Below, in pieces: positions 25,123-34,022 of a stretch of 64,000 nt of DNA (within the stretch, counting starts at the first letter, position 1; the number at the start of each line of letters is the position of its first letter). Position numbers and translations under genes: made by a program. The stretch comes from Rhabditoides inermis. Its lineage: Eukaryota > Nematoda > Chromadorea > Rhabditida > Rhabditidae. Under the pieces are notes generated by a model that was not told the DNA's origin, did no database searches, and saw nothing but the letters and a program-made list of their open reading frames with translations. The stretch lies in NCBI GenBank assembly GCA_963966185.1, contig CAWZYM010000233.1, positions 112,501 to 176,500 on the forward strand. The letters are read 5' to 3'.

Positions 25123-26070
25123 ATGGAAACAGATCAAGTTTCAGATGCGTCCGCAGGTGAACGAGACGAGACGGTTCACAAGGTGAGCAATGACAACAAC
25201 ATCTGCGTGAACGTGAGCCACGTCAAGTGGGAGGTGTTCAAATACTCTCCCGGCGAGCCCGCACAATTCAGTAGGTTTCTAGTGCGCTTCGAGGACAAGA
25301 TCGAGGCCTTCGGTCTCAACATTCCCGCGCGTCAGAAGGCCGCGCTACTGCGCTGCAATGTCGTGGGTGCAGAATGGATCTTCCACGAGATGAGCGAGAA
25401 GAAGCACGACTACGACGAGCTGGTCAAGTACCTGATGGACTTCTTCGAAGGCGGCCGACATCAGATGGCTGTAGAGCACCGCAGCAACTTCAAGATGGAG
25501 CAGGGCAAGAACGAAAGGGTACGTGACTACGCGAGACGTTGTTGGGAGAGAGTTGCCGGTCGTCATTACCCAGGTGAGTGCAAGAAGTACTTTCTCTACG
25601 ACGACTTCGTCAATGGTATCCGACCTGAAAAGCTCCGAGTTATGAATCTGATGAACTATGGCGGCAGGAACATTGACAAGGACGACTTCTTTGCTGTGGT
25701 CATGCGAGCAGACTGGATTGAGACTCTGTTCTACGACCGCGACTGTAAGCCCTGTCCGGAGGAGCTAGCTGGAGACGCAAAGCGGTGCGCCTACTGTGGA
25801 TCGGCGAAGCACAAGGGCAGCTGCCAGCAGGTGCTGCGCAAGTGGAAGACGGCCGACCCCGTGAAGAAGGAGACCGACAACGTCGAAGCCTGCGAGCTGG
25901 AGAAGCGAATGCGTTATTGTGGGTACTGTAGAAAAGATGGTCATTCAGATCTCTACTGTTCTCGTCTGAAGAAGGCGCGGAAGAACCAGGCAAAGCGACA
26001 CAATGGACGTAAGGCACAAGCCGGATACGATGCCGGAGTGGACGAGTTCGCCGCCCTTTCTCTTAATTAG
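25123..26070 (+). CDS. gag: Gag-like protein with two zinc knuckles
   Basis: A single 315-residue open frame. The middle (about residues 35-200) looks like a retrotransposon capsid region: an aromatic/charged helical sequence with WEVFKYSPGEPAQFSRFLVR early and ERVRDYARRCWERV later. Two nucleocapsid zinc knuckles follow: CAYCGSAKHKGSC (CX2CX4HX3C) and CGYCRKDGHSDLYC (CX2CX4HX4C). The C-terminus is basic (KKARKNQAKR). It would package element RNA into particles. The frame ends at TAG 26068-26070, with no downstream pol frame or frameshift site. The closest class is Ty3/gypsy or BEL type, but without pol it cannot be placed. Confidence 0.88.
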   Translation: METDQVSDASAGERDETVHKVSNDNNICVNVSHVKWEVFKYSPGEPAQFSRFLVRFEDKIEAFGLNIPARQKAALLRCNVVGAEWIFHEMSEKKHDYDELVKYLMDFFEGGRHQMAVEHRSNFKMEQGKNERVRDYARRCWERVAGRHYPGECKKYFLYDDFVNGIRPEKLRVMNLMNYGGRNIDKDDFFAVVMRADWIETLFYDRDCKPCPEELAGDAKRCAYCGSAKHKGSCQQVLRKWKTADPVKKETDNVEACELEKRMRYCGYCRKDGHSDLYCSRLKKARKNQAKRHNGRKAQAGYDAGVDEFAALSLN

Positions 26071-27721
26071 ACGGACGTGCACGTGAGTGAACACCTTTGT
26101 ATAACTGTGCAGTAGGTAGTCCCTTTTTCTAGTAAGCTCGGATCTGGCCGAGTGATCAAATCATATCAGTTTCCAAATTCGGTAGTTTCTTTTGGGTTTA
26201 TACGTTTTGCGCGGTCGTTGATTATTGATTGAGTTCTGACTGTAGATCGAGGCGAGACATTTTGTAATCAGATTATCTTTTGTCATGTCACATTGTTGTT
26301 TAGACACGTTCGTGGGTCAGACGTATCACCTGTAAACGAATGACGCCACACTTTTTGTAGTATTGTAGTATCCCGAGAGTCAGAAACAGTTGACTTCAGT
26401 TTTTTTTTCAGTTATCGGTGCTCGGTCGTTTGTTGGACAAACAGGGACGGAGCAGAAGCGCTGATCACAAACCGCCAACGCCGACGTGGCTTGTCTCCAC
26501 ACTGACGATGCAGCCGACGCCGCTGCACACGGACGGAGAAGAGGCGCTGATCACAAACCGCCAACGCCGACGTGGCCTGTCTTCACACTGACGATGCAGC
26601 CGACGCCGCTGCACACGGACGGAGAAGAAGCGCTGATCACAAACCGCCAACGTCGACGTGGCCTGTCTCCACACTGACGATGCAGCCGACGCCGCTGCAC
26701 ACGGACGGAGAAGAAGCGCTGATCACAAACCGCCAACGTCGACGTGGCCTGTCTCCACACTGACGATGCAGCCGACGCCGCTGCACACGGACGGAGAAGA
26801 AGCGCTGATCACAAACCGTCAACACTGACGTGGCCTATCGCTCCAAACTACGTGACGCAGCTGACCCGAACCTGGACAATGAGTAAGATTCAACGGAGCC
26901 GAAGTTCATCCGCCAGCCGAATCCGAAGCGCGGAAACTACAATCCGCTCACTCGCAAAGGTCGTCGCCGAAGAGACGACTCTTCTGCCGTGAAGACTGTG
27001 GATTCGCGATTCGGACGCGTGAGTTGGGTAGAGGGCCAATCTGACTCTTTTCAGCGCGTGCCGATGCTACAAGTAGTTCGTGCTGTTTGCTTTACGTGTA
27101 TTATAAGGTTTTGTAGATCCCTTCTTGTGTAGTTTATCGAGTGTAGTGCGCGCTGCCAGCTGACAGCCAGACTGTGCACATGTGCGCGTGAATAGGTTTT
27201 TGGGTAGCGTGGGGGTGCGATTTACGTGGAAGGCTTGTCATCGCCGCTCCCAGTTCACGTGAATCTTCTTCCTATTCTCCTACGTGTGATCAGTTGGCTC
27301 GTCGTGTCACTGTTATTGGTTTATCTTTACTACGTGGTAAGTTACTTCTAGTTTTTGCTATGTTGTTTGAATGTATTGAAACACTCTGTTCAGGTGTACA
27401 ACTGCGCTTCCGACGAGGTGGCCGCTCTGCCTCGACAAGATCAACTGTTTTGGCGGCCGAGTGCTCAATGGTCGTCGAATTCGAGACGAACACCGGATGA
27501 TTCATCCGCAGCATGGTCGAGTCAAGCCGAGCAAGTGGCAGGACATCAGTCGGGACGCGTGAAGTGTGGTCTGTCCATTTATGTTTGATTTACTTTGTAT
27601 AGTAGCTTGTTACTTTAGTGGGTCGTAAGACACTTGTAGATTGTAATCCTTTCAGGAATTAGTCGTGGTCTTTTATGTAGGTGGCATCGTGCGGTGTCGA
27701 TGCATTTGTTTGAGGGGGAGG
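26071..27721 (+). other. non-coding 3' interior of the LTR element
   Basis: This occupies the place of pol. It has the 86-bp array, one GGCTTGTCATCGCCGC motif (27232) and a polypurine tract at about 27711-27721. Short frames around 27294-27588 have no recognised motif. Confidence 0.75.
26443..26845. repeat. 86-bp minisatellite inside the LTR element
   Basis: About 4.6 copies of a unit containing AAACCGCCAACG, GACGTGGCCTGTC and GATGCAGCCGACGCCGCTGC, with period 86 (landmark at 26465, 26551, 26637, 26723, 26809). Because 86 is not a multiple of 3, the short frames on both strands are artefacts. Confidence 0.95.
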
Positions 27722-28224
27722 TGTCAGCGAGGCGACACGCTATCTCGCTGATGCACTCTCACTCCCTTGTGCTCGAGTGCTAATCTCTCTCTCTCTTCCA
27801 GTGCCGACAGCACGAGGGGTGGAGCCGGCCGGCCGGACTCACCGCCGACCTACCGCTGATCTACCGCGGACGCTGATTGGCTGAGAGAAGATTCGAGAGC
27901 GCGCGGCCACCTATATAAGCTGGCCGATCGCTCATTCGAGGCCGCCGCCGGCCTAGCCGGAGTACGGAATGCTCTAGCGGACCCGAAGGCTAGGCTTGTT
28001 AACGCCGCACCAAATCCTTCACCATTGCCATGTCATAAATCCCCTTTCGCAATGTGTCTCTGGGTTGTTGTGTGTAGTTAGTTGTCTCTCGTCGGTTCTA
28101 TTGGTCTCTCGGTTGCACGTAACTTCTGGGTCGATGTGGCGCGTCGGCTCCCCGCCGACGCGTTGCTTCATAGAGGTAGTCCTTGGGCAAGACCTGTCTG
28201 TCTTCGGATGGCCAGATCCTCTCA
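27722..28224 (+). repeat. 3' LTR
   Basis: 503 bp, the same length as the 5' LTR and differing at two visible positions. It keeps the canonical TATA sequence CTATATAAG (near 27910). Confidence 0.96.
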
Positions 28225-28384
28225 TTACACTTGCGGCTGTGTTAGCCACTGTATTTTTACATGCACTTTGCCTTGAACATGTTACACATACATATTCATA
28301 ATTCACAATCACAAACATTGCTTCTGTAACTATACTGTAACAATATTTTCAAAGAACTACTACATTGTAAAAGTCGAACAGTGT

Positions 28385-30381
28385 CTACAGTCTGCTCCTC
28401 TCTGTTCCGATGTGGAATATCTGCTTGAGTTCTCCTCCTCGCATCGTCTTCTCCAGTCCATCCTTGTACTCTTCCAGGCGTCGTCTCTCCATCGGAGGAG
28501 GACGCAGTGCACCAGAGATAAACAGGTCCTGTGAAAAGAATTCAAATAAAGTAGGAATGATCAAATCTATTACAGTCACTTGGCCTCTAGAACCCACCTG
28601 TACTTCTCTCATCATCCTCTCAACCTCCTTTTCGTTCGCATCATCCCGCATCCACATTCCGTTCGCGACCCCGGTCACCTGAAAAAAAAACACATTTTAT
28701 ATGTTTACCGAGCGAAATATATGTACGAAACGTGTGATAAATAAACGCACAGTGATTTGGTTGAAGACTAGCGACGATGTACTGAACTCGTGTGGTTTCT
28801 TGCTCATACCACCTGAATGTTCGTTTAATATCTATAAAATTATCAAAATTTACATGAACATTATGATGTTGTACTTTTGATAGCTTTAGTACATTTTTAA
28901 ATGTTTATTGAAAAATGCAAAACGTTATTCCGTTGCGGGGAATCGAACCCCGGCCTTACGGGTGAGAGCCGTAAATCCTAACCACTAGACCACAACGGAC
29001 ATGAATGTTTGCATCTATGCAGCAGCTACGTATGCTCTCAAGATGCTGGGTCATCTTGCTGCTGTCAACGCACAAGGAGAGTGCTCAATACACTAGAAGG
29101 CGCCACAAGAAAGAGTGGTTCGTACCGTAAACAACACAGGTGCCTCCTCTCTCGAGGACGGATGCGATGGCGAGAGCGCTGCGACCGCCGACTCCATTGA
29201 AGGCTAGACGGACAGGTGCACCGAGGGACTTGACCAGCTGGAAAAACGGCTTCTATCTGGTTGTGTGACTTCCCCCACCTTCTTGCCCTCTATTGCGAAC
29301 TCCTCTTCTGTGAGTACATGGTCTGCGCCAGACGCTATCAGCTCATCCTGGATTACGAAGGTTATTCTTACAATATAGTTTTTATCAGGAAGATATGCAT
29401 AACCACTGTTCAGAAACGATTATTAAAGAATTCCGTGTGGCTAGGGCCGTTGTTGTCCATATTTTGAAGAAGAAAAAGCTTGAATAACATGTACATCTCA
29501 CCTTCAACGCCTTGATATTCTTCCTATCGCGAACCACATTGATAGTGTGGTAGCCCATAGCTGAAAGGATCTACTGCATCTCTCCCTCTCCCTCTCTCTC
29601 CCTTACACATCCCTCTCCCTCCCTACCCTCCTCCTCCCTCTCTCACCCTTGCACATCTGTATGGCTATCCTGCCGACTCCGCTGTTTGCCGAGTTCTGCA
29701 CCACCCAGTCGCCCTCCCTCATCTTCACGTACTGCGTCAGCATCACCCACACTGTGCACGGATTCACCATGAAGATCGAGGCGGCCAGCTGGAAAGTACG
29801 AGTCACAGTGGGGAGGCGAGTGTCACTCACCGGGTCGATGCGGGCGTCCATCTTGACGAGTGCGTCCTCGTGGTGGATGGAGCAGTCACTCCACACAGAG
29901 TGGGGCATGTCCAGCACGCAGACAAGGTCGTCCACCCGGAGCGAACACGAACCGTGCGCCTGATGAGGGCACAATCAACATACATCTGCCAAAGAATACA
30001 TACATGTTACAAGTTCGTATCTAGGTTTATGTATATACCTGCTACAGTTTCAGAGCTAGTCTTCAATCTAACTTGCTGAAATACGGTCTTCTAACCGCCA
30101 CCCCCTTTTGCAATAATAAAACTGTGCAACTCACTTTGACCACCCTGCCCGCTCCCTCCGATCCAGCGATACACGGCAGCTCTTCCTGAATACAAAGTAT
30201 TTGAACAAGCATCATGTACATACGCACTCGGATCACATAGGCTCCCTGTATTCTGTTGATGTCGAGTGGATTGATGGGAGCGTAGATCCATTCCACAAGC
30301 ACTTCCCCTGCGGACAAATCCGTGCTGATCGTATCAGTCGACAAGTAGATCACCTGGGATGGGCTTCATAACAAATAGAGA

Positions 30382-30423
<42 letters not shown>

Positions 30424-30487
30424 GTATCACCTGTCTAGGATCTCCGAACTTGTCGTACTTGAGAGCTCTGCGTGTTATGGTCGCCAT
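28385..30487 (-). CDS. mecr: mitochondrial trans-2-enoyl-CoA/ACP reductase
   Basis: Eleven exons join in phase to 343 residues: 30431-30487, 30228-30353, 30135-30185, 29831-29959, 29647-29788, 29502-29560, 29279-29347, 29126-29237, 28751-28812, 28598-28678 and 28385-28528. It belongs to the medium-chain dehydrogenase/reductase fold, ETR1/MECR branch. It reduces the enoyl-ACP double bond with NADPH in mitochondrial fatty acid synthesis. Visible features: the N-terminal catalytic-fold segment INPLDINRIQGAYVI with the conserved Tyr, then ELPCIAGSEGAGRVVKV, the nucleotide-binding stretch WVVQNSANSGVGRIAIQM, YHTINVVRDRKN and LAFNGVGGRSAL. The visible N-terminus (MATITRRALKYDKFGD) is short for a targeting peptide, so import may rely on a small presequence or another 5' exon. 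A tRNA-Glu gene lies in one intron. Confidence 0.94.
28928..28999 (-). tRNA. tRNA-Glu (anticodon CTC), intronic
   Basis: A complete 72-nt cloverleaf on the minus strand: acceptor stem TCCGTTG pairs with CAACGGA, D arm GTCTAGTGGTTAGGA, anticodon loop CTCTCAC, T arm with GGTTCGATTCC, discriminator A. It lies in the MECR intron 28813-29125, on the same strand as MECR. Its sequence equals that of the split copy at 15032/21977. Confidence 0.96.
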
Positions 30488-30985
30488 GGGTGTAGAAAAC
30501 GAATGCCAAGGCAGAGAGACAATCGATGTATGACCCCCAAACACCGGTGCATATAAGGAGAAGAGAGAGAGAGAGATAACACGCCACACTGTGGTCTGAT
30601 TGTCTGTTTTGGCCCAGAAAAGTACGTTATATCTATGATTACAAATAACAATTCTGCAATTACAATTGCCAGAGATTTCTGGGACGCTGACCAGAAGTTT
30701 GAATCCAGATTAGCTAATAACTTCGATGGTTACCCCTAAATACAGTCCTACAGCCTACAGATTATCGAATCCAGATTACCTAAACATAAAGTTCACACTT
30801 TGGGCCGTCTTGATGTGATAGTTGAAGTTGAGAAACGTACAGTCAGTACATAGAAACGTAAAGCGCGCGCTGCGAAGACTCGAATTAGCGTGCGAAATTA
30901 GAATTAGACTATACACTATACGCGAGTTTTGCCACTTGTCCGATAGCATGTTCATCGTGCCAGTATCATTTCACCTCCTCTTCCG

Positions 30986-32148
30986 ATGCGACGTTGGCTG
31001 CTAGCCCTGTGGTGCGTGTCTCTTCCTTCCCTCTTCCCCTCCCACCCCCTCCCTTGCAGCTGGCTCCCGCTGGCCGCGTGTCTCTTCCCGTGCTACGTGG
31101 GCTTCGACCCGAACGTCGTCCCCTCCAACTCCTCCTGGAGTGGCGACGTCGAGCTGCCCGCCCTCGACCTCGCCAAGTCCGTCTCCTGCAACGGCATCTG
31201 CGTCGTCAGAGTGAAGATGTGAGCGATATCGACTGATATCGACTGATAATTGATTTGAGCTCTGCGAGTGGAGATGAGGAGACGGTGCGCGGTTGTCAGT
31301 CGCGATCGAATTTCGCTGTCAACCCCAACTACTGTCTCATGGACCGAACCGACTCATACGTCATGGAGTGAGTACTTTACAGTATCGTTTGTGCATATTT
31401 GAATTACCGATTACGATACCTTACCGTACCTTTTTCAGGTACTTCGAGCGGGCGCAGAATGTGCGCTACTTCAAGTACTGCTGCTCCACCGCCCACTGCA
31501 ACACCCACTTCACAATCATCCAGGCCAAGCGGCTCGGAACGGTGCGCGCGGATCGGAATATCGATTGATTATCGATTGGCGTTTCAGTTTCAGCAAGACG
31601 AGCACCTGCACGGCGTGCCGAAGATGCAGCTGATCATCATCATCATCGGACTGGCACTCGTGTGTCTCTGGCCCCCATACTACATTCGAGCGTGAGTGGA
31701 GGGAAGAGGAGGAAAGAGACTGCGAGCATTCGATGGATTGTCGAGTGACAGACTGATCTGTGCTCCTTTCAGGTACAACAAACTGAACGACATGATCATT
31801 GCCGACGCGGATTCCCCACTAGAACCGCACATCATCAACACGTCGAACCCGCCCGCATTCCACACGGTGAGAGGCTGCCGTAGTACAGTAACTCTGAGGA
31901 TTCTTCTTTTCAGGAGCACGCGTCTGGAGTGGTGATCGGACAGCTGAGTCTGAAGAGCTGCGGCGACTTCTTTGTCAACGCTGAGCAGTGGAAGAAGCAG
32001 CACCGCAAGAAGGGCAGCAAAAACAAGGACGTGCGTGGAGTGCTGTAGATACCGTAGTCTACCGTATTCCTTGTTCAGATTGAGTTCCCGGAGATCAGCT
32101 ACAAGTGTTTGGAGTACCAGGCGGGCGGCAACGGACACGGCATCGTCA

Positions 32149-32200
<52 letters not shown>

Positions 32201-32935
32201 ATCTCTACAGGCCAAGCGCGACATCTTCGCCAAGTTCGACTCTCTTGTCTACGCCCTCATGGAACACGGCCCCTACATGTACAATTTCAAACCCATCGAT
32301 CTCGTCGAGGTGTTCGACCAGGCAAAGGTATCATGGCGTACTGTAGAGTACGAGATACGATAGTTACTAGTTACGGTATTTGAGGACATCTTCGCGAGTG
32401 AGCCGAACCTGCTGTCAATCCAGCCGCCGTGTGTGGTGATCGGTGACATTCGTGGACAGTGAGTACCGTTTTCTTGCTTCTTGCTACCGTATCCCACATG
32501 ACCGTCTAGGTACTCTGACCTGCATCGCTGGCTGCAGATCGTGGGTCATCCGCCGCGCACTCGCCTCCTCTTTCTGGGAGGCATCCTCGATCGCAGTGAG
32601 CGAGGCTCTCTCGACTGCATGGCTATGATTGCCGCTCTCAAGGTGGGCCGAACAAAGGGGGCGTGGCCTGGGATAAGACTCTCTCTCAGATTGCGTTTCC
32701 CTCGGAGGTGTTCGTGATTCGCGGAGTGGGGGAGACGATCCAGTTTCCTGTCACTCGCTTCGAACACAGTGTCAGGTATCGATCGATGGTCGAAGGATCA
32801 ATCGATAATTGATGGATGTAGGAACAACACTGCCGTCCGTTCTTCGCTCCGCCGAATGTGCTCGTATCTCCCCATTGCCGCCAAGGTCGGATCCAGGATT
32901 CTCTGCGTGCATAGCGGACTCTGTCATCAGGTATG

Positions 32936-32982
<47 letters not shown>

Positions 32983-33617
32983 ATACCAACCTGTTTCAGC
33001 TGGCGGACTCTCGCTGCTTCCAGTCGGTGTGCCGTCCCTTCGAGGACCACGACATCCCTCCCCTCGCTCAGAACATCATATTCAACTCTCCCACCACCAA
33101 GATCCGCATGTACAAGACGCTCTCCAGTCAGTACACATCTAATCGATCGATCATCAATCGATGGTTTTCAGCGATCCGCGGCGAGCTGTTCGGTCATCGT
33201 GCGGTTGAGAGGATCTGCCATGATATGAAGCTGGATCTGGTGATTCGGGCGCGGAACATGGTGCCCGAAGGCATATGCTTCACCGCCAAGAACAAGATGG
33301 TGCGAAGGATGGAGGGGGAGGGGGACGAAGTGGTTGTAGATCTCTCTGTGGTCGGCTCCGGCCAAGGACAAGGCGACTCGTGGGTGTGTGCTGGAGGTGG
33401 CGGCCAACGGGCAGATCACCATCCACGCCCTCAACAAGCAGGAGCTGGTCACCCTGCCCACCCTCACTACCCACAAGGAGAAGCGACACTCGGGGGACAA
33501 GTCGGTGCGTGCACCTGCATCGCAGTTGTTCACTTAGTTCACTGTGTGATCTGTATCTTGCACTCTTTTCAGGACGAGCACGACAAAAAGGTCGAGCACT
33601 CTCAGGACAAGAAGTAA
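30986..33617 (+). CDS. receptor-like protein: Ly6-type ectodomain, one TM segment, PP1-like pseudophosphatase
   Basis: Seventeen exons (30986-31011, 31060-31218, 31260-31367, 31439-31541, 31588-31691, 31773-31866, 31914-32030, 32079-32150, 32211-32327, 32385-32458, 32510-32642, 32690-32775, 32822-32930, 33000-33126, 33172-33299, 33340-33504, 33573-33617) stay in phase to give 588 residues. Residues 1-18 form a signal peptide. The ectodomain has paired cysteines and ends YCCSTAHCN, the CCxxxxCN signature of three-finger (Ly6/activin-receptor-like) domains. A membrane segment is near 147-165 (LIIIIIGLALVCLWPPYYI). From about 262 to 550 the protein aligns with PP1: DIFASEPNLLSIQPP, YLPIAAKVGSRILCVHSGL, LDLVIRARNMVPEG. 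Catalytic motifs are degraded: GDIRGQ for GDIHGQ, FLGGILDRS for GDYVDRG, RGVGE for RGNHE, VHSG for CHGG, RARN for RAHQ. It is therefore probably inactive as a phosphatase. The tail is Lys/Glu/Asp-rich. MECR diverges from it 500 bp upstream. Confidence 0.85.
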
Positions 33618-34022
33618 ACCCATTCCAAGACAACATTCACGTTAATAAGACTTAACAATACTGAATTCCTTATTGTATTGTTGTATTGAGCTTTTGTAAT
33701 TGTATAAATTGTTCTTTGGTTTCGTGGTTGTAGTTGTAACTGTTTGTAATTGTAACATATTGGGCATGAAGAGTTTCCGAAAATGGAAATGAAAATATGC
33801 TGCTGAACGACAAAAACACAAAAAACACTTTCATTCTTCATAAGAGAATACTAACAAAAATCTACACTACAATATTCACAAAGAGATCTAAGACCCACAA
33901 TCTTCACTCGAGGTAAGGCAACTATACAAAACACACGCGTAATGTGAAAGTGAACAATAAAGTAACAGTGGTAATAGTAACCTACCAAATAATCCTAAAC
34001 TTCTCCAGTGGTTGTGGTGGTT
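33618..34022. other. convergent intergenic spacer
   Basis: 3' ends of the pseudophosphatase gene (+) and the FANCJ gene (-). It contains an AATAAA-type signal around 33957 and GTAATTGTAA-type short repeats at 33700-33760. No gene is seen. Confidence 0.5.

Larger units (their letters stand above)
22106..28224 (+). mobile_element. LTR retrotransposon with gag only (TR-GAG-like)
   Basis: The 6,119-bp element has 503-bp LTRs (22106-22608 and 27722-28224) beginning TG and ending CA, flanked by TTACAC duplications (22100-22105 and 28225-28230). The LTRs differ at only two positions that I can see, so insertion was recent. A primer-binding site TGGTAACAGCGAG starts two bases after the 5' LTR (initiator-Met-like). 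A purine tract GAGGGGGAGG directly precedes the 3' LTR. The interior holds one convincing gene, a gag at 25123-26070. No protease, reverse transcriptase, RNase H or integrase motif was found in about 5.1 kb, so it should depend on a relative in trans. The rest of the interior is non-coding, with an 86-bp minisatellite and recurring short motifs. Confidence 0.94.

Noticed and set aside
26465..26992. 63-82 residue frames on both strands in the 86-bp array
   Set aside because: They restart in each unit and shift frame between units because 86 is not divisible by 3.
26071..27721. Hidden or frameshifted pol gene in the LTR element
   Set aside because: I looked for reverse transcriptase, protease and integrase motifs in all frames and saw none; the space is partly minisatellite.
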